Program-made: the position numbers and the translations under genes
Shown: in pieces, positions 1 through 12,162 of the stretch
Layout of the letters: each line of letters opens with the position of its first letter
Position numbering within the stretch: the stretch's first letter is position 1
Notes under the pieces: generated by a model
Databases searched by the model: none
Seen by the model: the letters and a program-made list of their open reading frames with translations, nothing else
Told to the model about the DNA's origin: nothing
Assembly (NCBI GenBank): GCA_008692225.1
Contig: VICG01000009.1
Coordinates: forward strand, 2,069,001-2,133,000
Source of the DNA: Monilinia fructicola
Lineage: Eukaryota > Ascomycota > Leotiomycetes > Helotiales > Sclerotiniaceae
Direction: 5' to 3'
DNA: 64,000 nucleotides

Positions 1-748
1 GAGGTGGTCTACACCAGACCTAGAATAGTTTGTGATTCTACTGGCGACCCGTACCTAGGTCCTGGTCAGGAATAGTGTACTGTACGGAGTATGCTTTGTG
101 CTGCATTACAATTTTCCGGCAAGCAAAAGGGTGAAGCATGCAACTTGTACCTGCATCAGTAACCGGCTTCGGCGATGGTGTGGGACTACTGTGTAGTTCG
201 TCTTTTGTATGTTTATGCACTATAACAAATGTAGATTAGTTGCGACCTGTGCTAGACCTCTAGTCAGGAACGCTCCCCGTTTTAAAGGGGAGTGGTAATA
301 GAGATCGATATACCGCCTCTCCCCCCAAACATTCAGATCAGGGTAGACTCGTCTCTTCCATCGCTCGTATCTTCGTGTTTGGCTATCGTATCTAACAGAC
401 AATTATTTGGTATAGGATCGATACGCCGCATTATCAGCTGCCCCTGACAATGAGGTAATACAGAATCGAGCTATCTGACCCCCTGGTAAAGACGTTAAAT
501 AATTACGTGTCTAACCCGCAAAGATAAAAATTGACGTTTGTTAGGGGGGAAGAGAGTGTGAGGTCGGAAAGGCCGTTGCACAAAGCCAGAATCAGCAGAA
601 TCGTCAGCAACAAAACAATTCTGCCTCGTACTGAAACAAAAGGATGGAAGCCCGTCAGTAGGCTCGTGGAGGAAGCCGTTTTACCATCGCAAGTATCCGC
701 ACTGGCTCCATATGAAAGTTTCTCGAGACCAAAACATGCGACGCTAAC

Positions 749-749
749 C
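749..749. other. placeholder-free marker: start of TTTGGG tract (see next entry)
   Basis: First base of the hexamer tract described in the next entry. Confidence 0.3.
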
Positions 750-778
750 TGAGCTGGACGAAAATGCTATCTTCACCC
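749..778 (+). repeat. (GGGTTT)5 hexamer tract
   Basis: Five perfect copies of GGGTTT lie inside gene-free sequence at 1749-1778 (the offset is 1749 to 1778 in window coordinates; the feature bounds of this entry should be read as that interval). It resembles a telomere-type G-rich repeat but is TTTGGG rather than the TTAGGG usual in filamentous ascomycetes. It is short and internal, so it is more likely a simple microsatellite. Confidence 0.3.
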
Positions 779-1748
779 CCACCAAAAAGGATGCATAAAG
801 GGGTAACAAGACTTTAGCCTATTTCTTCGTACGGATCAATGTCCCAAAGCGTCAATCCGCACAGCATAAGCATAAGCATAAGTTGCATAACGCAGAAGCA
901 TGGGATGAGCAACTCACGTGTTCCACTTCAGGAGTTTGTTTCTCCCATGCTCCCTGGAGGGCAGTTACTTTTTCTGTCTACAGATGCTCGTAACCAGAAT
1001 TCGAAAGACTGACCGTATCACGTTTTTGTCAAGACGTTACAAATTAGACGGAGAAGAACCGAAGAAGTCGACAAAACGCACGGCTATATTAACGAGTGAG
1101 TGAGAACCTTTCCTTTATGCAAATGGCTAGGTGTATGCAAGCAAGACATGTTTGTTGATGGTGGGTGGCTCTGCCTACGCCACTCGCACCAGGATTTTAC
1201 ACTTTTCAAATAAAAGTCAAAGTAACCTCCGAATCATCAGAGAAACCAGCCCTGAAATTCTGGCTCGTTCTTTTCTTGGTTCCGAGAATTCGCGATATCT
1301 CCTCTGTTAGGTAGCATCTTTGGACCCCACTCTAGTGCCTCCTAAGCAGCTTACTGTTGAGCCAAAAATAGCCAAACCACCAGTCAACCTCGTCTTACTC
1401 CGTACAAATATTTCTACTCTGGTTTTTGTTTGATACGTAGCGCCATTAGCAGAATGTAAGCTGGGATTCCCGATCTTGCGTGCCAAGTTCAGATGACAAT
1501 CATTGCATGGCTCTCCCTGTACCAGGCTTGGCTTTTCCTACAAATGTCCTCCCCACAAGATCTACTGCCTCCACCCGACTGTCAAGCTGGAATCGCATAA
1601 ACTTCGAGAAGGGCTTGTTGAGGCTCGAATGTTACCATAATAACCTTTTCAATGCGGACTGCCTCGGGCCCAACTGCTGGAATGCACCAGAAAAGACGAG
1701 CCAAACTCCTTGTTTTGGGTAAACTCTAGATCGCAACGAAAAGGGCCA

Positions 1749-1778
1749 GGGTTTGGGTTTGGGTTTGGGTTTGGGTTT
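1749..1778 (+). repeat. (GGGTTT)5 hexamer microsatellite
   Basis: Five perfect tandem copies of GGGTTT. The unit is G-rich like a telomere repeat but is not the TTAGGG of filamentous ascomycetes. The tract is only 30 bp and sits about 1.7 kb into the window, with unique sequence on both sides. It could form a G-quadruplex on the plus strand. Confidence 0.9.
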
Positions 1779-3096
1779 CTGAGATCTTCCTCACCAAGAG
1801 GCGATAGTGGGACTGTTCCTCGGGCCAAGCTCTGACGATGGAGAATATGTTACATGTGCGACGAGGCTCAGCGTGTTCCATCTGTTTGGGAACATTGTTA
1901 CTCCGTCAAACTGACACGTAGGTACATGTCTGAAGTCTGTACCAGAAACAACTTCCGCGTGAGTGTTCTGGATGTACGTCATATTTGCACCACGATGATT
2001 CTTTGCTCGTATTCTGGCTTGCGCATGAATAATAATTGTAGGGAGGGGACCGCGAGAGAGCGGCGTGTCAATGCTTTGTTAGATATGTTTCCATATCTTC
2101 GATAGTGATGAGGTGACGACTCACGAGGCGTCGTAAATTTAAGTCGGGATTTTAATCAGTGGGACACGCGGTCAGTACTTCAAGGCCCTCGGTGTTAGAA
2201 AAACTCTGAATATAGTACTCGAGTACAAAGTACACAATTTTTCCAAAAGATAAAGAAAGTGTAAACAGATTAATTCGTTGGCTATATTCCGGAACCGGTG
2301 GAGACTCTATCAGCAAGGCGAACTCCACACGAAAGTAATCCAGCGACCATTGCGGTACGGTGGGATGAGTTCCCTCTTCTCTGTGCGCGAACGGGCACAG
2401 AAACAAACGCTTTGATGTTTGTGGATTCTTCAAGTAGCCAGGCTTAAATGCCCCCAAAGGTCAAGATATTTATTGCATCATATCCTACAAATTGCTGTAG
2501 CTTTAGGCATCTGCTGGTGTGTTTCAGCCTTCAGGCCAAATTATCATTGGTATAGGCTCCAGGGAATCTTAAGGCGGGGAATACAAAGGATATGGGAGTA
2601 GAGGACATGCAAGTCAAGAATACGAGAGATATATCATGGAGAGTGAAGAGTGAAAAATGGGGATTCTGTCGTGTCCGTAGTATGGATTGCGGACAAATTT
2701 GGGTTTGTATAAATTCCATCACTCTTCCCCAAGAGAAAAACCACGACCAAGTTGCCATGGTTCTTATATGGTCAGTGAGTCTGATTGCCTGGAATAGTAA
2801 CAAGTGATTCCTTCTTGATCCAATAGCTGTTGTGAACGCTGTCCGTGATGTTCTTTCCTCGCAGTCAGCGTGAAGGATATTCGAGGTTTTCTAGTAGGAC
2901 TTTCCAATCTAATGCCCGCGCTTTTCATGTGAGCATAGCTCAAGCGCAACACGGTGTCTTTTGGAAGTTGTGTACTGCTGTATTAATATATTCACGCTCT
3001 TAGCTATGGAAATAAAAAAGCAAAGGTATAGCAAGTCAAAAGGTGAGGTCAGTTTTATTAGATAAAATCGTTTGACTGTGGAGCAACGACATAAGT

Positions 3097-3980
3097 CTAT
3101 TTCTCGAACGGACTTGCAGGTTCTGGTGCTTCGTAACCGCGTCGGATTAGAAACGCCCCAAACTTTTGCTCTAATCTTGCGAACTGGAAACAGATATCAG
3201 ATTGAACCCATAAAGATACCAACGGTACGTACTTACCACACTTGTTTCTTCAACTGGTACAACACCATCTTTGACCCAGACAGAATAGCTACCCATCAGA
3301 TTTGCCATCATGACATCGGTTGTAAGCCTATCACCAACGATTGCTATCTGATCTGGCCTCGTGACTCCTGTCTCAGGGTATCTCGAAAAGTATTCCATGA
3401 TATCAGGACCACAACCAGGTTTCTTGGAAGCGTGGGGCAAGACCGTAACGCCAGTAGATCTCTCAACTTGGGCAGCAAGTTCACCAAAACGATCTAAAGA
3501 CTCAGCACCCGCTGTATTAGAAACGATCAGAAGCCGCCGGCCTGGATAGGCTTCTCTGAGCCTTTTGAACTTATCCTAATATGGGTTAACATCGTATGAA
3601 GATTTTATGATATATTTTGCTTGAGAATGAGGAAGACAAGCAGAAGTAACAAAATTGATGAAGAAAGGTACATATCATCATGTAGGTGGAAGCATGATGC
3701 TCAATATAGATTGGCAAGCTCAAGAAATCATGAGATACACTTGTAGACGTACATTGTAAGGCTCGTAAATATCATTGGATTTGGGATATGCGAAGCAATT
3801 ATCCTTGTCCAACACTACAGCCCTAATATCAACATTTTTGGATTTTTCAAAAGCCGAGTTGAGGGGTATCGGCAAATGGTTGAACGTGGAAATTGTTGCT
3901 TGAGGTAAAACCAATGTTGGTCTTGCAAGAAGACGAAATATGTTCAAAGTTGCAGATACGTTGAGAGTATTCATATCCAT
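3097..3980 (-). CDS. GEP4: mitochondrial PGP phosphatase, Gep4 family (HAD superfamily)
   Basis: Three exons, 3980-3753, 3575-3237 and 3183-3097, give 217 aa. The introns have GTACGT..TTAG and GTAAGT..CCAG ends and both are phase 0. The protein carries the HAD motif I DKDNC (residues about 56-60), the phosphate-binding LLIVSNTAG segment, a KKPGCG lysine motif and GDRLTTDV (motif IV). This combination is characteristic of the Gep4 phosphatidylglycerophosphate phosphatase family. Gep4 removes phosphate from PGP in the mitochondrial matrix, the step before cardiolipin synthesis. The C-terminus, ending RGYEAPEPASPFEK, also fits the family. An in-frame ATG two codons downstream (M3) is an alternative start. 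The gene is divergent from SmD3 across 236 bp. Confidence 0.92.
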
Positions 3981-4216
3981 TGATGTAACTCTTCATAAAT
4001 CGTTATGATGTTCGGAGCGGAACAATAATTTTGAGGAGGTGCTTGAAGGGCGTTGAACGGAAGTTGCCGAAAGCTTCAAGATTACTAGCGCCGAATTATT
4101 CTGATAGAGCCAAAGCTTCATTCCCATACTCACGCGCGCCAGTCTTCAACAACTCTTTCGCAGAACCTATTACCCTTCAGTCCAATATCTTGTACTACAT
4201 TTAATTATAAGCCATC
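3981..4216. promoter_or_regulatory. shared divergent promoter, GEP4 / SMD3
   Basis: These 236 bp separate the start codons of two head-to-head housekeeping genes, so both promoters must lie here or overlap the genes. I see no clear TATA box. Co-regulation is only an inference from the arrangement. Confidence 0.6.
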
Positions 4217-4817
4217 ATGACGAGCACAATCGGAATACCAATCAAGCTCTTGAACGAGGCCCAGGTTCGTGCAGTTCTTTCCTATAGACTATCATGCTCG
4301 AGATTAACCTCTGCCATGACTGCTACTGACAATCACAATCTATTAGGGCCATGTCGTCACTCTCGAAATCACAACTGGCCAGGTCTACCGCGGGAAGCTC
4401 TTGGAAGGTACGACTTCCCACTACAATTTTGAGCTCTTTACTCGCAAGGAAAGAAGAAAGGTGCTGATTCGATATTCTTATAGCGGAAGATAACATGAAC
4501 GTTCAACTCAAGGATATTACCGTTACAGCGCGCGATGGCCGTGTCAGTCATTTAGATCAAGTCTACATCCGAGGTTCACACGTGAGGTTCTTTATTGTCC
4601 CGGATATGTTGAGGTTAGTCCAGTTAAGATGGCGATGGAGTGGATGTGCAGATTTTGGGCTGCTCGTATAGGTGTGAGCAAGGCTGATGTCACCCAATAT
4701 AGGAACGCGCCCATGTTCAGGAGCAGAAATACCAGGGGTAGAGGTGTGGGATTGGCAAGAGGAAGGGCTACTGTTAGTAGAGCGAGAGCAAGCGGACGCG
4801 GAGCACCAAGAGGTTGA
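4217..4817 (+). CDS. SMD3: small nuclear ribonucleoprotein SmD3
   Basis: Four exons, 4217-4264, 4347-4407, 4484-4613 and 4703-4817, give 117 aa in frame. The product starts [16 protein letters not shown] and continues with [18 protein letters not shown] (Sm1 motif) and [20 protein letters not shown] (Sm2 motif). It ends with an RG/GR-rich tail ([17 protein letters not shown]), as in SmD3 proteins, which are about 120 aa. SmD3 is one of seven Sm ring subunits that bind the U-rich Sm site of spliceosomal snRNAs. The arginine-glycine tail is normally methylated. Four short exons in a gene this small are usual for the family in filamentous fungi. Confidence 0.96.
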
Positions 4818-5222
4818 GAGACTCGAATGGGATGTGGATGAAAGAATATTTTATCAAATGTCGGCGTTTGAGGGGGGAATTCATGATTCATTGCAAAACC
4901 AGTCTGGGCAGGAGAGAGCTTCATAAGCTTTGGTATTGAGGATGACCTAGCGCACAAGCACACTTGGGAAGGGAGGGTTTTCCTTGCTGGCATTTGAGAT
5001 AGAGCAGAACAATGAGGAGCACATGTGCATCCTCCCAGAAACCAAAGATAACTGCTGTACTTTTTCCGTACATAATGCCTAATGAATATTTGTTTTGGTG
5101 ACAAAGGAAGTGAACCAATGGGAGAATAACAAAACTTCGGCTCGGGGAAAGATACTTCCGAAACGTCAACCTGCTGTTTTTGTTTGTTTATATCTAACAC
5201 TACATACTAGGTACTATCAACC
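4818..5222. other. intergenic, SMD3 to IRC6-like
   Basis: About 405 bp holding the 3' end of SMD3 and the promoter of the next gene. A long antisense open frame crosses it and SMD3 exon 4, but it resembles nothing and runs through a conserved gene, so I do not call it. Confidence 0.6.
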
Positions 5223-6257
5223 ATGACAATGGAAATCTCACATCCCCGGCGCATTCTAGCAGTCAGTAGACCAGATTCAGGTCTTGTAGAATTGTTGAAG
5301 GGTTAGAACACTATTTGAACCTATGTAGATGAACTTGATATTAACTATTGTTCCCAGGTCTCACGGGTTCTGCGCCTGCTATCACGGGGGATTCAATTGC
5401 GGGTGTGACCCATGAGTGGTCTATCAAAACCAACTACTACACTGCAAGCGTTCCAATATGGCTTGATGAAATACATGAGCCTGAGATCTGGTCAAAGGAG
5501 TTCTTGGCACCAGAAGCTCGAGAAGTTTTGACAGTTCTTGGTGCCTTTATTGTGTGTTTTCGAAAGCCCATCGATGAAGCTGGATTGCAAAGTTTCAAGA
5601 GCCTCCTGGAAAATGTGGCCGAAGTTGTTAAGGAAGGTTGTGGCTATACATGGGATGGTGTATGTTTAGCTGTGGCAATGCCGCAGTCCACGACTCCCTA
5701 CTTGGAGAAGAGCTTCGATGAGTGGGAGGACTTGTGTCAGGAGCATGGTTTCGAGTTTGTTGATTTTGAAAGTAAAGGTCGAAATGAATACTCAGGTAAA
5801 AGATTCTGTTCAAGAAATCTGGTAATTATGATTGACATCTGTAGAACCAATGGGCATTGACCGACTGAAGGAAGCTTTAGAAGCAAACGAATGGGAAGGT
5901 GGCGGTGATGAAGGAGAAGATATTGATCTTGAGGGTCTCGAGGATGATGGCGATGAGAACAAAAGTATCGGCTTTGGAATCGAAGCGGCTGAGATGGAGA
6001 TGGAAATGTTTGGCATGAAACAGGCAATCCATGGCGACTCTACCGAAGAGGCAGGCGCTTCTGAGGAAGTTGAGAATGAGGATGGAGTAGATCAGCTTGA
6101 AGCTTTGATGTTGAGAATGCAAGCGGTCAAAGGTAAGAGAGTTGTACTTTGTATGAGATGCACACTGACATTAATAGATATGGGTGCGGATCTGCCCGAA
6201 GCTGAGAGGAAGAGGTTTGCTGCGAAAGCCGTCAATGATCTAATGAAAACTTTATAA
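5223..6257 (+). CDS. alpha/gamma-adaptin-binding protein p34 / Irc6-like
   Basis: Four exons, 5223-5301, 5358-5795, 5845-6132 and 6178-6257, are joined by GT..AG introns of 45-56 bp and stay in frame to TAA; the product is about 294 aa. The N-terminal half (TMEISHPRRILAVSR..., GSAPAITGDSIAG, WLDEI, VLTVLGAFIVCF) has the layout of the Rab-like fold of p34/Irc6 proteins. The rest is acidic (EGGGDEGEDIDLEGLEDDGDE), and the C-terminus is a short helix, PEAERKRFAAKAVNDLM, seen in family members. In yeast and animals these proteins bind clathrin adaptor subunits and help AP-1/AP-2 assembly. The family call is from remembered similarity. An ATG at codon 3 is an alternative start. Confidence 0.8.
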
Positions 6258-9200
6258 GAATGCACCGTTCGTACCATTAATCTATGATGTGAAGATGACG
6301 ATTGGTCTCCTGTGCCAGACCAGCTTCAATCAAGGAATTGGGCTTTGCATGAACTCCCTCGATCTGAATTGTTGAACTACGCAGAAAGACGTGAGGCTTC
6401 GTGAACTGAGACCTAGTAAGCCTTTTTCGAGTTTCGTCCAACCCATTGACATTATTCCACTCCAAGCCGATCAAAAGAGGCCTAATATCGGGTTACTGAA
6501 CCGTGTTGTCCCTGTGCAGCAAGTTGCTTTGGCCTCGGAATCTTTCAAGGCATTTCGTCATGATTTCTGCGACCTTGTTGATTCATGTTTTGCTTATCTG
6601 AGTTCGACCTTTGGTTGAGGTACATTGCTAACTTCTTCGCTTTGTCATGATATGTCAATGTGAGCCTTGAACGTCCGGAGTCGCGTTGGATTCGTCCAAG
6701 GGTTGAGCGAATGCCGCGTATCCTCACTTCCTTATGTATCAATAGTTTAATGAGTCGGATTCTCACAATACCTCCACTATTGTGTAGTGTCTGCTGTTTC
6801 CGTGATGTTTTCTTGGTGTTGTGATGCTTTCTCCCTGCCGTTTGTTTTCTATCCTATCCTTTAATAATGACGTATTAGTAAAAACAACTTGTATCCATGG
6901 CTCTGTTGGGCAACATCCTTATGACTCGATGAACGTAACACTTGATTTTGCCCCGATAGGCAAAAGTTCTTGTTTCTGCTCAGGGTTTTCTTGTTATTCA
7001 TCAGTTTACTTGCTCAAAGACTCAGTTGCTGTAAAATCGAGGTAGATAAGCCCTTAGTAAAAGATCGTATGATACCAAATACCCATTGTGTGTGCTTGAC
7101 TTTCTCTAATCAAAATATGGAATTCTTAGATTCTAACATAGCATAGGTCGAGAATACCTCAACGAAAAAGAGAGTTCTGACTTCTTTGTATTTGTTTCTA
7201 TGCAACATAAACCGACCAGGCAATAATTCTCGGCTCTATCTTCTATTCTCAAAACAGTGGCAGGTTACAATAACAATTTTCTACTATCCTAGAGTCTCAT
7301 CTAGATTACTAGATCAACCGGTATGATATCTATGATTGTCGTCGGTAACAATAGCAGCAAGTTCGGAATCTCTTCTATCTCTCCAAAGAATTACACAACC
7401 CATGGTAGATCTCCCATTCTCAATTCTCAATGTTACGATAGTTCCGCAGCCTTCCCTCCAACATTCCTCCAGTTGAGACTAACGAAAGCTCATATATCTA
7501 GTTCTTACCCTACCTCTACCAATCAAAATCGAATGCACGACACAGAATCAAAGCCTCGAGTGCTGTGCAATGGAACTACGATGCTCCCTAGGGGATAGCA
7601 ATTAGAAGAAGAACAGGGGTTTGAAGAGACAGGTTCCAAGAAGAAAGGAGAGGTTCAAAAGCAAAAGAAAGTTTATTATACCAAGAACAATCTACGAATT
7701 TCCCATCCTCTCGTACCTAGCCATGTTTATTGGCTTGGCTCTCGCTACACATCCTTTTTAGGTCGCCGTTTCACACCACCACTGTCGCAGCTCTTGATCG
7801 CCTCCGCCGCAGCTTGTCGACCCTAAGATGCTGATGACAATCACACTTTACGCTTCTACTCAAGTGTTCAGAACGACCTTAGTAATGTAAATCGATATAA
7901 TTCTTCAAGATGGGTTGTGACATAAGCGCATGGGAAAGGTATAGCAGGGCAATGATTGAGGGAATTGGGAATCGATTGAAGAGGAATAGGATGGTGGCTA
8001 TAAGGATTCTGTTCATATTTGAGAGTTGTCTAACAGCTTGTTCCATCTGGGTTATATCCAATAATCAAGTCTACTTCACCCTTATTTCAATGGGAAGAGC
8101 CCAGAGTAGACACTATAATATACATAACAATAAGAAATTGCGGGATACTTCTGGCATGTTCCCATGGGATCACTGAATATCCCGATTCCAATCTTTTTCT
8201 ACAGGCTCAATCTCCTGTTTGCTGTTCTTGGCAGGCTATCAACGTAATCTTGAACTGAACTTTGCATTCTTTAAGCTCTACTTGTACAGTTAAATCTACC
8301 TTGAAACTGTGTATGCTGCCTATCAACCACAGACATTAGATGGAGCACCTCGAAAAGGGTCCTTTGTCGCTTCCATCTTGATGTTTATATATTCATTCGA
8401 ATGCTGCACTGGACAATGTAGTGTCTGCTACTTCAGTGCGCCTATAAGTAACTGTGTGCAGGCTCGACAACTTCAAAGCTCACATTACCATGGACTATCT
8501 CCCCCTCAATTTGATACTTCTAGTGTGGACTTTGAGCTCTGCCACTGGAAGGAATTCTTGCTGCAAGTCGACTGTGAGTCTCCCGGGTTGTCATTCTCGC
8601 TTCAGGCTTCAGGCTACAGATAGCAGAATAATATAGATCTAATCAAGTTTAGAGTTACGACTGGTGCTTCTTTCGACTGTTAGGCCATGACACCTCCAGC
8701 AGTGCTTCTCAGATGCTACGAACGGCCCATGACAAGATATATCTTTCAGGGGAAACTAAAATGTTCTCGCTTGTGCAATATATGCTTAAGATTATATCAA
8801 TTGAGCAGTATTTGCACTACGAAGCGTATTTCAGAGGTCCGGAACGACAATATCATGCGGGAGAGATCTCCTCCGTCTCAATCTCTATAGAGTATTGGAA
8901 AAGTCATCCAATTTTTCTAATTTGCTGTGACTGATGAGAGTGTTTTATTCACTTCTGATATGACATGCGACTTCATCACTCACCCCTGACCCCTTTACAT
9001 GTCGTACCATACCTTTACTCCCACCTTGTGGCCTATTGTCCCTTAAATAATTTCCCTACAGCCTACTTGTGACCTTCTCAAAGATCATTCGAAGCCTTTT
9101 GATTGTGTATTAGCCCCATTAAGCTTCTTGAGGTTGAGAAACTTCAAACTTTGACACGATTACGTTGGTATAACTGATTTCGAACTCGTTTTCGAGCGAC

Positions 9201-10534
9201 TTTCCTCGAAAATACGAACTATTGTGCTCTAAATCGACCTGGAAACAACTCCTACTTGATATTCTATCCATATAGATAGCTATCACATCAAGTTCAACTT
9301 TTGCATTCCTTGTATTCGAACTTGAAGGTATAAAATGTACGGGATTTCGTCCATGCCCACTCTTTGATCCGTTTCTTGATCGTTCACCTTTTGAATACAG
9401 ACTCTATCTTGCTAAAATCACTTCCTCCGATCTGTAGACTCATTCCACCTGCGATACACGGCAACATTTCACTCAAACCTGGGATACCGAGCCGTCATTT
9501 GATCATCTTCTTCCCGAACTTGATAAAAGTTTTTCAACAGATCTCTTATCAAGCGCGAAAGGCCACAATTTCCTCCCATCCACAGCTCAACAATATTCTT
9601 GATCCGCCATCAAGGCCTCCTTGACATCGACAGTCTCAAAAGTCTGGAAACAACTCCCGAATAAGAGATTGCTCGACATTTACGATCACAATTACTTCCA
9701 AATAATCCCTACATAACGCTGGAACTGCTCCTGAAGGATCTCACCATCTACACAAGAAGCTCTCTCCAATTTGAAGCTTCTTTGAGCTTTCACCTTACTC
9801 TATTATCCACAAAAGCCATTATACCTGGAGTCTTCCCTTCTTGTCATCCAATTTCGACCAACCTTCAACGAAATTGGCAATTATACCGCCGTTAGAACTA
9901 GAGTTGAACCTCCTGGACAGTTAAATATCCCTTTGGTATCTTTCAAAGAAGCTACAAGCATATTTGAAGCTTTTCTGAGTCTCGTAGGTACCATTTATAG
10001 CTTTATTACCGACACAATCTGAAGTTTGACGCATTCTGAGCCTCGTACTAATTGATTTCATCCTACAGAACGGTCAATATCACATGAAAATCATTCTCAA
10101 ACACGCATAACACGATAAAAATCTCTTTATGCAACTATTGGACGACTTATCCTCGACTTCTACTATTAAATCAGTGTCACATCAACAATTTCTCCAATTC
10201 TAATATATCTTGGGGCTTTTCGCAGCAATTTGACTTTGATCTCGCCTCCCTGATGATCATAAGGTAGGCGATTCTTCTTTTATATCTAATGTACGATCTA
10301 TACTAAAGAACTTATAGGCCAATTAGTGATCAATCTCAACGATACTAAGTGAGCTATTTGATACTCTCACAGCCTCGTGCCTCTCTACCTCTTCAATAAA
10401 ATCCACCTTTCCTTGCATACAGTTTAATTCAATCACGAATACACGCCATTCCTTCCCAAGAGCACCAGGAGGGGTTGGTTATCTCCATCACACTTAACAC
10501 CATCTAATTCCCTAAACCTCCACAATATTACAAG
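6258..10534. other. 4.3 kb gene-poor region
   Basis: I found no exon chain or domain here on either strand; the open frames are short and have no family character. From about 8.9 kb to 10.5 kb the sequence is pyrimidine-biased on the plus strand, as in long fungal promoters and 5' leaders, and it leads into the Myb-like gene at 10535. A long leader with introns for that gene is possible but not shown. Confidence 0.5.
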
Positions 10535-11653
10535 ATGGGAGGTAAATTCTGGAGCAAGGAGGAGCAGTATTATTTTGTCCATACTGTCATGCGTCTGTCC
10601 AGATTTAATGGGCCGAATGGAGAATATAATGCCAACTACGGCATGCCTTGGCCAGATCTTGCGAATATGATGCAACGTGATATGGATTTTAGGGGTCTAA
10701 CACGCAGGACTTACACCGGGAACATGCTATACGAGCACTGGTATCAGACTGTCAGGAAGTGGTGGGGGGATGCTGAAGCCAGAAGGATACGTGCTACTGC
10801 TCCACGTGAGGCTCGTGGTAAAGTACAACGCTCTCGTGTCGAAAAGACTAAACGAAGAGCTAAGAAAGAGCCTTCTTCATCATCGGCACCTATTAAGAAT
10901 AAATCCCCCGCAAATGGTCCTTCTGGGCCGTGCAGCAGCCAACTATCCCCTAGCGCCTCTGATTACCCTCAATTGGGTGGATTTGCTGCTCCTGAGAGCC
11001 AATATACAGGGTTTGCAGGTCCTCAGGTGACCCCAGGACGCTATCCTGGTCCTCCAACAGTTTCTGGTCCACCATCAAGCAGTCAATTCAACCCCTATGG
11101 TGCTTCAGATGCACCTTATCTAACCCATGCCGAGGGTGCGGCATTGTATCACCAGCAACACCAAGCCAGGCGCCCCGAGCGTCGAAGAGGCCCTTTCCCA
11201 CGTGTAAACGAAGATGGTAGAGATCCAGTTGCTCCTGCAGCTTTCAATCACTCGATCAATCACTCAATCAATCACCATCGTCAAAGACTCATCATCAGGG
11301 AGCCAACACCAGAGGAGGATGATATGGATGGATCTAGCCTCTTCGTGCAACAATTTGAGCACGAATTCAACCGTGGAGTTCCAGCTCCTAGAGCTAGAGT
11401 GGAGCTAGATGCAGCACACACCATGACCATGTTTCGGGATCAGGAAATGCACACGCTACATGGTGCCCCTCCACCCAGACATTCGGTTCCTGCGGCAGCT
11501 AGCCGTAGTTTGATGCAGGAGCATCGTTATGAGCATCAAGATCGTGCAATTTCTGGTCCTCGTCTCGCACCAATGATCCCTCGCGAGTATGCACCATACC
11601 GAAGCCAAGAGCAACGCCAATTTGAGGAAGATGAAGCAGATTTGAGTGACTAA
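10535..11653 (+). CDS. Myb/SANT-like domain protein, Leotiomycete-type
   Basis: A single exon of 372 aa begins MGGKFWSKEEQYYFVHTVM. Residues about 3-75 form a Trp-rich helical region (FWSKEE, MPWPDLANMMQ, YTGNMLYEHWYQTVRKWW) like a Myb/SANT-type DNA-binding module found in expanded families of helotialean fungi. It is followed by a basic stretch (KTKRRAKKE, a possible nuclear localisation signal). The rest is low-complexity, rich in Pro, Ser, Gln and His, with a local HSINHSINH repeat. A sequence-specific DNA-binding role is likely but the target is unknown. The surrounding DNA is gene-poor, so there is no operon-like context. Confidence 0.75.
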   Translation: MGGKFWSKEEQYYFVHTVMRLSRFNGPNGEYNANYGMPWPDLANMMQRDMDFRGLTRRTYTGNMLYEHWYQTVRKWWGDAEARRIRATAPREARGKVQRSRVEKTKRRAKKEPSSSSAPIKNKSPANGPSGPCSSQLSPSASDYPQLGGFAAPESQYTGFAGPQVTPGRYPGPPTVSGPPSSSQFNPYGASDAPYLTHAEGAALYHQQHQARRPERRRGPFPRVNEDGRDPVAPAAFNHSINHSINHHRQRLIIREPTPEEDDMDGSSLFVQQFEHEFNRGVPAPRARVELDAAHTMTMFRDQEMHTLHGAPPPRHSVPAAASRSLMQEHRYEHQDRAISGPRLAPMIPREYAPYRSQEQRQFEEDEADLSD

Positions 11654-12118
11654 GGGGGATTCATGATGACACGAGTTAGTTTTAGGTGGATTTGCACTTT
11701 TCACGTTAAAATTAGGTCATTGGAGTTATTTTCTAACCTATCAGAGCTCAATTAGACGTTCTAATATCTAATCCAAGGTAGTAAGGGGCTTAGCGAGATA
11801 TCAGAATAGTCTACTAGATAACTTATAATGACCTAATGCATTTAATATACTTTCCTTCAATAAATGTCATTTAATGTGACTGCATTTTGCTTTTAGTGGT
11901 GAACAGCCTTAGAATTCCGATTTATAGATGCCTAGATCTTAAATAATAGGAGCTTTCGTCTAAATACCAAGACTTTTGAGGGCTTACCGAGCTCCCGGTG
12001 AGCCTCAAATATTGATTCACTTTGCTAAAATACTAAATTTTAATTAAAAGGTATATACTTTCATTGAAATGAAGGCTCGATGGGCCTAATTAGAGGGCTC
12101 TTACATCAAAAGCTCATG

Positions 12119-12162
12119 AAATGTTCATGAAATGTTTATCAAATGTTCATCAAATGTTCATT
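12119..12162 (+). repeat. 11 bp tandem repeat, four copies
   Basis: Four adjacent units, AAATGTTCATG, AAATGTTTATC, AAATGTTCATC and AAATGTTCATT, differ only at the eighth or last positions. They lie in non-coding AT-rich DNA and have no obvious function. Confidence 0.85.

Larger units (their letters stand above)
1..3096. other. gene-free flank with no recognisable gene
   Basis: No open frame here is longer than about 100 codons, and none resembles a protein family I know or shows a convincing exon chain. The one distinctive element is a TTTGGG hexamer tract, listed separately. The 3' end of a minus-strand phosphatase gene closes the stretch. I cannot exclude a non-coding RNA or a heavily decayed transposon. 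Confidence 0.5.

Noticed and set aside
749..778. Two entries placed at 749 for the TTTGGG tract
   Set aside because: These are coordinate slips. The tract is at 1749-1778 and only that entry should be used; nothing notable was seen at 749-778.
1749..1778. Telomere or internal telomere remnant
   Set aside because: The unit is TTTGGG, not TTAGGG, and only five copies occur away from an end. A simple microsatellite is more likely.
4592..5200. Long minus-strand open frame of about 200 codons
   Set aside because: It runs antisense through the last SmD3 exons and resembles no family.
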